Shown one piece after another: positions 1 to 6,503 of a stretch of DNA of 18,942 nucleotides. Both the position numbers and the translations under genes were made by a program. The notes beneath the pieces are model-generated. The model was not told the DNA's origin and searched no databases. It worked only from the letters and a program-made list of their open reading frames with translations. Origin of the DNA: an uncultured Desulfovibrio sp. (GTDB taxonomy: Bacteria; Desulfobacterota; Desulfovibrionia; Desulfovibrionales; Desulfovibrionaceae); contig NZ_CAJUBO010000007.1 of the NCBI RefSeq assembly GCF_910584445.1, forward strand, positions 1-18,942. Reading direction: 5' to 3'. Numbering within the stretch: position 1 is the first letter of the stretch; the number at the start of each line of letters is the position of its first letter.

Positions 1-36
1 CAAAAATTCTGCGCAGAATTCTGCGCAGAATTTTTG
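1..36. repeat. 36-bp perfect palindrome made of two tandem smaller palindromes
   Basis: Bases 1-36 equal their own reverse complement. Inside are two copies of ATTCTGCGCAGAAT, each also a palindrome, sharing the central AT. As RNA it could fold into a 16-bp stem (1-16 with 21-36) with an AATT loop, with A5 before and T5 after the GC-rich core on either strand. It therefore looks like a bidirectional rho-independent terminator. The tandem dyad repeats would also suit a dimeric DNA-binding protein. It lies about 100 bp past the 3' end of the leftward regulator gene. The window begins here, so it may extend further left. Confidence 0.75.
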
Positions 37-83
37 CAAGTAGACACTAGGGAGGGCGGCCGCGCCACGCGGCAGACACGACG

Positions 84-125
84 GCGCCGGCGCCCCGGGG
101 ATCGCCTTCCCCCATGCGCCGGCGC
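84..125 (-). terminator. Possible GC-rich terminator hairpin after the regulator gene
   Basis: The self-complementary decamer GCGCCGGCGC occurs at 84-93 and again at 116-125, so the two copies can pair as a 10-bp stem with a 22-nt loop just past the regulator stop codon. No T tract follows directly. The palindrome at 1-36 supplies one further downstream and is the better terminator candidate. Confidence 0.3.
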
Positions 126-133
126 AAGACCCG

Positions 134-2092
134 CTATTTCCGCTGCGGCCGGAACGAGCGGTGATCGATGCCGAAGCGCGCGAGCTTGCTGTAGAGGGCG
201 CTGCGCGCGATGCCGAGTTCCTCGGCGGCCACGCTCATGTTGCCGTTGAAGCGCGCCAGGACCTCCACGATGGCGTTGCGTTCCAGCTGGTACAGGGTGG
301 GGGCCTCGACGCTCGGGGCGGCGGGGGAAGGCATCTGTTGGGGGCGCAGGGGCGTCCCGACGGCTCCGGAAACGGTCACGGGCAGGTCCCCGGCCTGGAT
401 GTAGGGTCCGGCGCAGATATTGACGGCATATTCCACCACGTTTTCCAGCTCGCGGATATTGCCCGGCCACGCATACCGCAGGAGCAGCTGCATGGCCTCG
501 TGGGTGAAGCCGCGGATGCGCCTGCCGAGCCGCGCCACATACCGCTCCCGGAAATGCTCGGCGAGGACGCCGATATCCGTGGGCCGGCTTCGCAGGCTGG
601 GCACGTTGATGGCGAAGACGCAGAGCCGGTAATAGAGGTCGGAGCGGAAGGTCCCGGATTCCATGGCCGTCTGGAGATTGCGGTTGGTGGCCGCGATGAT
701 GCGTACATCCACGGTCCTGGAGGCGGTCGAGCCGAGCCGGCTCACCTCCCTGTTCTGGATGAGCCGCAGCAGGTTCGTCTGGGCGTCAAAGGGCATTTCG
801 CCGATCTCGTCCAGAAAGATGGTGCCCTTGTCGGCCAGCTCGAACTTGCCCGCCTTGCCGTTCTTCACCGCGCCGGTGAACGCGCCCGGCTCATAGCCGA
901 AAAGCTCGCTCTGCACCAGCTCGCGGGGCAGCGCCCCGCAGTTGATGGTGACGAAGGGTCCGCGCCTGCGCGCGCTGCCGTTATGGACCGCGTGGGCGAA
1001 GAGTTCCTTGCCGGTGCCGCTCTCGCCGAGCAGAAGCGTGGTGATGTCGCTTTGGGCGGCCATGCGCGCAAGATCCACGGCATGCACGATGGCATCGGAC
1101 GCGCCGATGATGTCCGAGAAGCGGTAGATGGCCTTGCCGCTGGTGCTGCGGGCGGCAAGGCGCTCCACGCGCTCCATTTCCGTCAGGGTGCAGACGATGC
1201 CCTTGCCCTCGGGGATGAACTCGGCGGAAAGAAGGACGCGCTTGACCTCCCCGCCGATGTCCAGGCTGCATTCACGATCCACCACCCGGCGCCCGTTTTC
1301 GATGATCTCCTGAAAGGGCGCGCCATCTCGCACAAAATTGCCGATATGCCCAAGCGCGATCTTTTCCGCGCCCCCGATATTGAGCAGCCGGCGCGCATGG
1401 GCGTTGGCCGCCTTGATGTAGGCCTCGCTGTTCAGGATGAGGACGCTCTCGTTGAGCAGTTCCAGCGTCGTTTCCTGATCCTTGAGCAGGTCGTTGATGT
1501 GGTGCGCGTGATTGATATTGGCCGCCAGGGAGTCCAGGAGCGCCCCGCAGGCCGCATTCCAGCGCCCGAGGGGAAAAACGGCGGCGAGCACCCCGAAGAA
1601 GCGGAACTTGCCCCCGCTCAACGGCGCGGCGCAGGCGGCAAGCCCGTGGAGCGCGCGGGCGTAATGCTCGGCCCCGAGGACGCGGCAGGGTTGCCGGCCC
1701 ACCAGGCAAAGGCCGGTGGCGCTGGTGCCGATGCCGTTTTCCGAAAGCTCCATGCCGGGGCGCAGCCCCAGGTCGTCCATCAGGTCCGGCGCCCCGGCCA
1801 CGCGCAGGAGGAAGCCATCCGGGTCCACAAGGAGAAGAGCGCCCCCGGACTCGGCCACAGGACTTCCGTATTCGTCCAGGATGGGGGACGCGGTGCGCAT
1901 GATGACCTCGGACAGGACATGGGGGTGCGAACGCGCGGGACGCCCCCCTGGCTCTCCGCCTGACCAGCGTTTGCGGCAGCGCAGCCAAGAGGCGCGGATC
2001 TCCTCGCGGACGCCTGGCGGCGCAGCGGCTTCACCGGCCTTGAACCGCGCCAGTTCCGCGGCCAGGGTCTGTTGTCTCTGATCGCTTTGCAT
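134..2092 (-). CDS. Sigma-54-dependent transcriptional regulator, AcoR/DhaR type (GAF-PAS-AAA+-Fis)
   Basis: A 652-residue enhancer-binding protein that would activate RNA polymerase with sigma-54. The N-terminal segment (about 1-70) and GAF-like sensor domain (about 75-195) have the look of acetoin/glycerol regulators of the AcoR and DhaR type. A PAS-like region spans about 205-300. The AAA+ domain carries Walker A GESGTGKE (356-363), an intact sigma-54 contact loop GAFTGA (403-408), Walker B GTIFLDE (423-429) and the WPGNIRELEN motif (542-551). A Fis-type HTH closes the protein (about 602-640). The start is preceded by GGAGAG at a good distance. There is no receiver domain, so it probably senses a small ligand directly. 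It is divergent from the TRAP operon, which has a -24/-12 promoter, so that operon is its likely target. The inducer is unknown. Confidence 0.93.
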   Translation of the reverse strand: MQSDQRQQTLAAELARFKAGEAAAPPGVREEIRASWLRCRKRWSGGEPGGRPARSHPHVLSEVIMRTASPILDEYGSPVAESGGALLLVDPDGFLLRVAGAPDLMDDLGLRPGMELSENGIGTSATGLCLVGRQPCRVLGAEHYARALHGLAACAAPLSGGKFRFFGVLAAVFPLGRWNAACGALLDSLAANINHAHHINDLLKDQETTLELLNESVLILNSEAYIKAANAHARRLLNIGGAEKIALGHIGNFVRDGAPFQEIIENGRRVVDRECSLDIGGEVKRVLLSAEFIPEGKGIVCTLTEMERVERLAARSTSGKAIYRFSDIIGASDAIVHAVDLARMAAQSDITTLLLGESGTGKELFAHAVHNGSARRRGPFVTINCGALPRELVQSELFGYEPGAFTGAVKNGKAGKFELADKGTIFLDEIGEMPFDAQTNLLRLIQNREVSRLGSTASRTVDVRIIAATNRNLQTAMESGTFRSDLYYRLCVFAINVPSLRSRPTDIGVLAEHFRERYVARLGRRIRGFTHEAMQLLLRYAWPGNIRELENVVEYAVNICAGPYIQAGDLPVTVSGAVGTPLRPQQMPSPAAPSVEAPTLYQLERNAIVEVLARFNGNMSVAAEELGIARSALYSKLARFGIDHRSFRPQRK

Positions 2093-2111
2093 CCTGTCTC
2101 TCCAACACTTC

Positions 2112-2157
2112 TGTCCTGATTTTGGACATATTTTCGAATGTTGTCCAGATTACGACA
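2112..2157. promoter_or_regulatory. Two TGTC...GACA inverted repeats, possible activator sites
   Basis: At 2112-2128 TGTCC and GGACA flank 7 bases; at 2142-2157 TGTC and GACA flank 8 bases. They lie 20-65 bp upstream of the regulator start and about 340-385 bp upstream of the sigma-54 promoter of dctP. Either autoregulation or enhancer binding would fit. The two spacers differ by one base, which weakens the case. Confidence 0.35.
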
Positions 2158-2496
2158 GGTTTTCGGACGATTTCCGGCGTGGTCTTCTCCATTTTTGCAT
2201 CACGCGGGGCAAAACGCGCCCCGCGGCTGAACCCCCCCTTGTGAACTGCGGAACGTTCATTCCCCCGTGGGAAAACGTCCGATATACCGCGCTCTCTCCA
2301 GGCGGGAGAAGCGTTCCCGCCGGCTGTTCCCTCCTTCGCGGTCCGTCGCCGGCCATGCGCCTGCGCTGCGGGCGCCGTCCGCCGCCCGGCGCGGGAAACA
2401 CGCCGGCAGGACAGGCTTTTTCCCTTTTTCCCGGTCCGCCGTCGCCCCTTGCGCGCCTGTGCCGCGAAAGGGGCGCGCCCGTTTTGGGCGCCCCTG

Positions 2497-2512
2497 TGGC
2501 ATGGCTTGTGCA
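2497..2512 (+). promoter_or_regulatory. Sigma-54 (-24/-12) promoter for dctP
   Basis: The 16-mer TGGCATGGCTTGTGCA matches the consensus TGGCAYRNNNNTTGCW at all fixed positions but one (G for the first T of TTGC), with the GG and GC doublets correctly spaced. It ends 60 bp before the dctP start and lies opposite a sigma-54 activator gene, which supports a real promoter. Confidence 0.75.
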
Positions 2513-2572
2513 AAATAGGTGCAAAGTTTTTCGGTGCGGCGCATCAACCTCCTACTGCAAGAAGGGAATATC

Positions 2573-3565
2573 ATGGGCAAACTTTCACGTTTCCTTGTCC
2601 TGGCTCTTGTCGCGCTCTTCCCGTCCTCCATCCTCGCTGCCGACTATACGTTGCGCTTCGCGCATGACGGCGCGCCAGACAGCGTATATGCCCAGACCTA
2701 CCGCAAGTTCGGTGAGCTGGCGAACAAATACACCAACGGCAAGGTCAAGGTGAAGCTCTTTGAGAACGCCGTCCTCGGGGGCGACCGCGAGGTGACCGAG
2801 TCCACCCAGCGCGGCGACCTGCAGATGGGCGGCTGCGGCACTTCCAACCTGGGCATCTTCTGGCCTTCGGCCACGGCCTTCGACCTGCCCTTCGTCGTTG
2901 ATCCCGCCAAGAAGCGCGTCCTGTACGACGCTCTCAACAACGGCGAACTCGGCAAGTACCTCAACGACCAGCTGGGCAAGGTCGGCCTCATGGCCCTGGT
3001 CTATGCGGACACGGCCCCGCGCAACTATGTCACCAACAAGAGGCCCATCCCCGATCTCAAGTCGCTCAAGGGCATCAAGATGCGCACCACGGCCTCTCCG
3101 GTGGACAACGCCACGGCCGAGACCCTGAAGATGAATCCGGCCCCCATGGGCTTTGAGGAGGTCTACACCGCGCTCCAGCAGGGCACCATCGATGGCGAAC
3201 TGCTGAGCTTTGCGGACTATCTTTCCTTGCGCCGCGGCGATGTGGTGCACTACGCGCTGCCCACCCAGCACAGCTTCACCAGCATGTTCGGCGTCATCAA
3301 CAAAAAGTATTTCGACTCCCTGCCGCCCGACGTGCAGGCCGGTCTGAAAAAGGCCGCGGTGGAGGCCTGCGCCTGGGGACAGCAGCTTGTGGACCAGATT
3401 GAACAGGAAGGCCGCGAGGAAGGCAAAAAGAACAAGCTCACGGTCTATCCCTTCCCCGCCGAGGAACGGGCGGCGTTCATCGAGGCCGTGCAGCCCGTGT
3501 ATGACAAGTATGTGCCCACCCTCGATCCCAAGTTCTTCGAACTCCTGAAAGCCACGCAGAAGTGA
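2573..3565 (+). CDS. dctP: TRAP transporter periplasmic solute-binding protein, DctP family
   Basis: The extracytoplasmic binding protein of a tripartite ATP-independent (TRAP) importer; it captures an organic anion in the periplasm and delivers it to the membrane permease. The 330-residue product starts with a Sec signal peptide (positive MGKLSR, hydrophobic 8-21, cleavage near A22/A23). Mature-protein features are typical: YTLRFAHDGAP at the N terminus, the LKGIKMRTT segment with the ligand-carboxylate arginine at R171, and the FEEVYTALQQGTIDGE helix region. The ATG at 2573 was chosen because GAAGGGA lies 6 bases upstream and the signal peptide begins there; a GTG 18 codons earlier would spoil the signal peptide. 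A terminator and then the permease gene follow. The substrate (dicarboxylate, sulfonate or other) is not decidable from sequence alone. Confidence 0.95.
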   Translation: MGKLSRFLVLALVALFPSSILAADYTLRFAHDGAPDSVYAQTYRKFGELANKYTNGKVKVKLFENAVLGGDREVTESTQRGDLQMGGCGTSNLGIFWPSATAFDLPFVVDPAKKRVLYDALNNGELGKYLNDQLGKVGLMALVYADTAPRNYVTNKRPIPDLKSLKGIKMRTTASPVDNATAETLKMNPAPMGFEEVYTALQQGTIDGELLSFADYLSLRRGDVVHYALPTQHSFTSMFGVINKKYFDSLPPDVQAGLKKAAVEACAWGQQLVDQIEQEGREEGKKNKLTVYPFPAEERAAFIEAVQPVYDKYVPTLDPKFFELLKATQK

Positions 3566-3571
3566 CCGATG

Positions 3572-3603
3572 GCGGGGCCTGGACCTGTCCAGGCCCCGCT
3601 TTT
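3572..3603 (+). terminator. Strong intrinsic terminator/attenuator between dctP and dctQM
   Basis: GCGGGGCCTGGA (3572-3583) pairs perfectly with 3588-3599 across a CCTG loop, and TTTT follows. It begins 7 bases after the dctP stop. Such partial terminators let TRAP operons make far more binding protein than permease. Confidence 0.9.
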
Positions 3604-3632
3604 CGCATCCCAACCCAAAAGGCGGACGAACC

Positions 3633-4415
3633 ATGAATGCTCTCTTGACGTGGCTGGATGACAACCTGGAAAAACCGTTCCTGGTCATAGGGCTGCTCAC
3701 GGCCATAGCGCTCATCACCTGGCAGGTCCTGTTCCGCTATATCTTCGCGGGCATTTTCGGCATGGAGGGCAATACCGCCTGGGCCGAAGAGCTTTCGCTC
3801 ATGTGCTTCATCTGGTGTTCCTACCTGGCGGTGCCCATCGCCATCAAGAAACGGGACAACCTCGCCGTCACCGCCCTGGTGGGCCGCTTCGGAGAGCGCG
3901 GCCAGAATATTTTCTGGATCATCGACGAGGGGGCCTTCCTCCTGCTCTGCATCATCATCATCCGGCTGGCCTGCGAGACCATCGCCATGCAGATGCGCTT
4001 TCCGCAATACACCACGGCGGTGCACCTGCCCTACTGGGTCTGTTATCTTTCCCTGCCCATCAGTTTCGGACTCATGGCCCTGCGCCTGCTCCAGAACCTC
4101 TGGCGCCAGATGCGCGCATGCGGCCTGGTGGACACCCTGGCGGGCCTTGCCGTGCTGGCGCTCCTGGCAGCGCCCGTCTTTCTGGGCCTGGATGTGGACA
4201 CGGCCATCGTGCTCATGGTGAGCCTGGTCATCTTTCTCCTCCTCGGCATCCCCATCGCCGTGTGCCTGGCCCTGGCCGGCATCACGGCCATCGCCTTTTC
4301 CGGCGACCTGCCCTGGGGCACGGTGGCCCAGGTGGCGTATTCCTCGCTCAATTCCTTCCCCTTCCTTGCCATCTACTTCTTCATCGCGGCCGGTATGGGG
4401 CAGCAAGAAAGATGA
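3633..4415 (+). pseudogene. dctQM: Fused TRAP permease DctQ-DctM, truncated by prophage insertion
   Basis: The 5' part of the membrane component of the TRAP importer encoded with dctP. Residues 1-155 form a four-helix DctQ domain (helices near 16-36, 52-70, 95-112, 135-152). A linking helix (167-185) leads into the start of DctM (about 187-255), whose opening resembles the family: LGIPIAV, then SGDLPWG, then a SFPFLAIYFFIAAGM segment. A full DctM has about 430 residues, so most of it is missing. After M255 the frame reads GQQER and stops, and that tail appears to be phage DNA. The start ATG follows AAAAGGCGGA. The rest of the gene should lie beyond the right prophage end, outside this window. 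The transporter should be non-functional unless the prophage excises. Confidence 0.88.
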
Positions 4416-4571
4416 GAATGGCTATAGAAGCCATCCGAGATTGACCGATACTGGACGAATCCTTGACGGATGCCGATCTGATGGCTGACCGCCTAGCGTG
4501 TCATCGTACATGAAAGACTTGAGAACGTGGTAGGGGTTTAGTTTCCGATCCGCGTGAGAAATGAGAACGGC
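4401..4571 (+). repeat. Left-end transposase binding sites L1, L2, L3 (attL region)
   Basis: Three related motifs lie between the prophage edge and the repressor gene. Their cores are TGAGAATGG at 4413-4421, TGAGAACGTGG at 4520-4530 and TGAGAACGG at 4562-4570, each preceded by a GAAAGA- or GAGAAA-like purine run. Core-to-core distances are 107 and 42 bp. In Mu, L1 and L2 are separated by a long spacer bent by HU and L3 lies close to L2, much the same geometry. The third site has a second TGAGAA 7 bp upstream (4555-4560). A small dyad (ATGGCT at 4418-4423 with AGCCAT at 4429-4434) overlaps the first. Confidence 0.65.
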
Positions 4572-4573
4572 AT

Positions 4574-5260
4574 TTACTCCTTATATTCCCTCCCCACCCA
4601 GAGTACCTGCCCGATAACGCGCAGTTGCTCTGCCAGCTGTCCACATAATTCTACCTCCAATGGCGGATATTCAGGGTTGACGCTTTTTAACACGGCCTTG
4701 CCGGGTAGCAAGTCGATCCTTTTGAGGTAAATTGCCTCCTCAATCCCCAAGGCGAAGATACGTCCCAAGCGAATGTCTGTCTTGCTTTGGTCGATAAGTA
4801 CAATATCTCCGTCCATGATCTCCGGCTGCATGCTTTCCCCTTCGACCCTCATGACAACCATTCGCTCTGGGACGCCTTTCCTGTGCAGGAAGGAGGATGG
4901 GAAAGCATAGCGTTTTTCCACATTGCCGCTTACCTGAAGGCTCCCCATACCTGCTGACAAGCGTGCGGAGACCAGTGGTACAGAAATCATTCCCTCACCA
5001 GGCTTTGCTTCGATGGGCAGCACGTTCCCTGCCTCTTGTGCTGGATTTGCCTCGCGGAGCTTTGGCCCTGTTCCAAAAAGTAACCATTCTGGAGATACAC
5101 CAAAATGGGAGCATAATCTCGAAATGAGATCAAATGGAGGCTGATTCCTGTCCCTCTCGTAATTGCCCATTGTGCCTGGTGGAATCCCAAAACGAGCCGC
5201 GAAATCCTCTAGACTCTCAGGTTTTCTGAGTTGGCGAAGACGCGAACCAAAGGTGTCCAT
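4574..5260 (-). CDS. Mu-like prophage repressor, CI/LexA type with S24 peptidase domain
   Basis: A 228-residue lysogeny repressor. Residues 1-62 form an XRE-type helix-turn-helix that should bind the operators just upstream of its own gene. The C-terminal half is a LexA/UmuD-like S24 domain: SMQPEIMDGD contains the nucleophile S143, and IYLKRI contains the general-base K180. The Ala-Gly at 103-104 in RLSAGMG is a likely self-cleavage site. It should therefore respond to RecA-activated DNA damage, unlike the Clp-controlled c repressor of Mu itself. It is transcribed away from the early operon towards the left end. The ATG at 5260 gives the expected HTH start. Confidence 0.92.
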   Translation of the reverse strand: MDTFGSRLRQLRKPESLEDFAARFGIPPGTMGNYERDRNQPPFDLISRLCSHFGVSPEWLLFGTGPKLREANPAQEAGNVLPIEAKPGEGMISVPLVSARLSAGMGSLQVSGNVEKRYAFPSSFLHRKGVPERMVVMRVEGESMQPEIMDGDIVLIDQSKTDIRLGRIFALGIEEAIYLKRIDLLPGKAVLKSVNPEYPPLEVELCGQLAEQLRVIGQVLWVGREYKE

Positions 5261-5265
5261 AGAGT

Positions 5266-5302
5266 AAAAGTTTCCGTGCCCGAACTTTAACCTGAACTTT
5301 CA
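5266..5302. promoter_or_regulatory. Cluster of repressor operator boxes before the repressor gene
   Basis: Three related boxes lie within 37 bp: AAAAGTTTCC (5266-5275), CGAACTTTAA (5281-5290) and TGAACTTTCA (5293-5302). The last two share GAACTTT at a 12-bp period; the first is in the opposite orientation. They sit immediately upstream of the repressor start, suited to autoregulation and, as in Mu, possibly to enhancing transposition. Confidence 0.55.
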
Positions 5303-5328
5303 CTTTTGGGATGACATAATCGCCCGTA

Positions 5329-5356
5329 ATGATAGGTTTAAAAAATCTTTCCCAAA
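5329..5356 (-). promoter_or_regulatory. Candidate leftward promoter for the repressor
   Basis: On the minus strand a TATCAT -10 (5334-5329) follows a TTTGGG -35 (5356-5351) with 16 bp between. The -35 match is poor. It would start transcription just before the operator cluster at 5266-5302. No better leftward promoter was seen. Confidence 0.3.
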
Positions 5357-5381
5357 AAAGAAGATTTACCCTTCAAAACGG

Positions 5382-5410
5382 TTGATTGCCACGCCAAAAC
5401 GAAATATAAA
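5382..5410 (+). promoter_or_regulatory. Rightward early promoter (sigma-70 type)
   Basis: TTGATT (5382-5387) and TATAAA (5405-5410) are separated by exactly 17 bp, close to the sigma-70 consensus. It points at the early operon starting at 5523. The perfect 11-bp palindrome TGAAAGTTTCA (5426-5436) lies just past the expected transcription start, where bound repressor would block it. Confidence 0.7.
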
Positions 5411-5425
5411 GGCTTTGCGAGCGGT

Positions 5426-5436
5426 TGAAAGTTTCA
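5426..5436. promoter_or_regulatory. Operator TGAAAGTTTCA at the early promoter
   Basis: A perfect palindrome with central G, matching the box TGAAAGTTCA found on the minus strand at 5293-5302 apart from one extra T. Its place at about +10 of the early promoter fits repression of lytic genes. Confidence 0.55.
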
Positions 5437-5522
5437 GCAGCAGCAAGGCCGAAAATAGCCGCTCCGCAGATTGAAATCAATGTCCACGGCAAACGCGAAT
5501 TTGGACACAAGCGGAGGGCAAA

Positions 5523-5819
5523 ATGGAATATCAAGAATTTCTGGACATCACAGACGCTACCCAAGACAAGGTCTCGGAAGAAGATTTTTCCACGCAGATT
5601 AAACCGATTATCCAAGATCGGCCTGACCTTTTTTCCGCCCACAGCGCCGTCTCGCGCCACTACTTCCACTACGGTGTGAATGGTTTTTCCGATGCCTTCA
5701 TCGAGGCTTGGGATGCGCTGACCGATGCAATGGTAGCGGCGAGGCAAGTGGCTGGGGAAAATCAGGATGTTTTCCAGGAAATGATCGAATCCTCGCTGGA
5801 CAGGTCTTGCTGGGCGTAG
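5523..5819 (+). CDS. Small acidic protein, first gene of the early operon (unrecognised)
   Basis: I do not recognise this 98-residue protein. It has a strong ribosome binding site (GGAGGG at 5513-5518) and follows the early promoter directly. It is rich in Asp and Glu (19 acidic against 6 basic residues), with mostly helical segments such as DAFIEAWDALTDAM (57-70) and no membrane span or HTH. In Mu this position is taken by ner, a small basic DNA-binding protein, so this is something else. An acidic early protein could be a DNA mimic, an anti-repressor or an anti-defence factor, but nothing in the sequence proves any of these. The next gene starts 3 bases after its stop. Confidence 0.8.
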   Translation: MEYQEFLDITDATQDKVSEEDFSTQIKPIIQDRPDLFSAHSAVSRHYFHYGVNGFSDAFIEAWDALTDAMVAARQVAGENQDVFQEMIESSLDRSCWA

Positions 5820-5821
5820 CC

Positions 5822-6247
5822 ATGAGCCAGCTTTCCCTCCTCGATTCCCATTGCCGTCTCGCGGGCGTTATGGCGGCCATCCGTGCCGCCATGCGCGCAG
5901 CCATCGGAGCGCCGGAAAGCGAGGGACGGAAAGCCCTGCCAGACCGTATGAATGCCATTGCGCGACAAGCTGGCATCAAGCTGACCCAAGGGAATCAAAA
6001 GTCCATCAGTAAGGACACACTGGACAAGTGGTTGTCCCCAAGTGATGCCTCGCATACCCCGTCTCTTTTGGCAGTCCTCGTCTTTTGCTCCGCGACAGAA
6101 AATACGGAACCGCTGCGCGCCGCAGCGCAGGCTCTTGGTCTGGATCTGATGACAAAAGAAGACCGAAAGTTCCGCGACTATGGGCGTGCAGTATGGGAGA
6201 TGAAGGCCGCACGTGAACGCAAACGGAAGCTGGAGAATGATTTATGA
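5822..6247 (+). CDS. CII-like phage DNA-binding regulator
   Basis: A 141-residue early protein. The central part (KSISKDTLDKWLSPSD, about 60-75, followed by a PSLLAVLVFC helix) and the LRAAAQALGLDLM segment resemble the P2-type CII/Cox-like regulatory proteins, which bind DNA through an HTH and choose between lytic and lysogenic growth. The C terminus is a basic, charged helix (RAVWEMKAARERKRKLE). The ATG at 5822, 3 bases after the previous stop, was preferred over an upstream TTG at 5708 that would overlap the preceding gene by over 100 bases. Its ribosome site is weak, so translation probably couples to the gene before it. It overlaps the next gene by ATGA. The family assignment is by general resemblance only. 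Confidence 0.7.
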   Translation: MSQLSLLDSHCRLAGVMAAIRAAMRAAIGAPESEGRKALPDRMNAIARQAGIKLTQGNQKSISKDTLDKWLSPSDASHTPSLLAVLVFCSATENTEPLRAAAQALGLDLMTKEDRKFRDYGRAVWEMKAARERKRKLENDL

Positions 6248-6495
6248 AAATCCTCACTCGAACAGGATGCGGCTACCAGCGTTTCCAGTGCAGGCATGCG
6301 ATACGCGCCGCGTTGCTCAAACGCGGATTGAGCATGAGCCAACTTGCGCGGCTCATCGGTGTGTCTGCGGAGGCCGTGTCATCCACTGTCTTGGGAAAAA
6401 AGCATTGTCCGCAAGTGCTGGACGCCCTCAAGCATGCAGGCGTGCCGGAGAGGTATCTATTTGATCCTCGCCAAGATGACACACGAGCTGCGTAG
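6244..6495 (+). CDS. Cro/Ner-like HTH DNA-binding protein
   Basis: An 83-residue basic protein. Residues 20-70 read as a compact helix-turn-helix: LLKRGLSMSQLARLIGVS provides the first two helices and SAEAVSSTVLGKKH the recognition helix region, ending in VPERYLFDP, typical of Ner/Cro-like phage repressors. Placed just before transposase A, it is the best functional match to Mu ner, which shuts down early transcription as replication proceeds. Its ATG overlaps the TGA of the preceding CII-like gene, indicating coupling. Its likely targets are the boxes in 5266-5436. Confidence 0.8.
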   Translation: MKILTRTGCGYQRFQCRHAIRAALLKRGLSMSQLARLIGVSAEAVSSTVLGKKHCPQVLDALKHAGVPERYLFDPRQDDTRAA

Positions 6496-6503
6496 GTGGA
6501 GCA

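Larger units (their letters stand above)
2093..2572. other. 480-bp divergent intergenic region between the regulator and dctP
   Basis: I see no convincing gene here; the reading frames lack good starts and family features. It holds two inverted repeats near the regulator start (2112-2157), a GGCGGGA/TCCCGCC dyad (2301-2307 with 2315-2321), a GGGGCGC/GCGCCCC dyad (2470-2476 with 2488-2494) directly before the sigma-54 promoter, and that promoter itself. The length suits upstream activator sites acting by DNA looping. Confidence 0.7.

Noticed and set aside
161..1963. A 600-codon open frame on the plus strand opposite the regulator gene
   Set aside because: It mirrors the conserved GAF-AAA+-Fis gene on the other strand; long antisense frames are common in high-GC DNA, and its product shows no family motif.
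2519..2572. GTG start extending dctP by 18 codons
   Set aside because: It would put a polar stretch before the signal peptide, and the ATG at 2573 has its own good ribosome site.
2031..2753. Several 120-170 codon frames in the regulator-dctP intergenic region, on both strands
   Set aside because: They overlap each other, run into real genes, are Arg/Pro/Gly-rich as expected from GC-rich non-coding DNA, and lack good starts.
2585..3718. A 377-codon minus-strand frame across dctP, and a 309-codon one across 3477-4406
   Set aside because: Both are shadows of TRAP genes with clear signal peptide, helices and conserved residues on the plus strand.
4396..4573. tRNA or integrase-type attachment site at the prophage edge
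   Set aside because: No tRNA-like sequence or integrase gene is present; the DDE transposase and insertion within a gene point to Mu-type transposition.
5373..5747. A 124-codon minus-strand frame over the early promoter
   Set aside because: It crosses the operator, promoter and the acidic early gene in antisense and has no recognisable domain.
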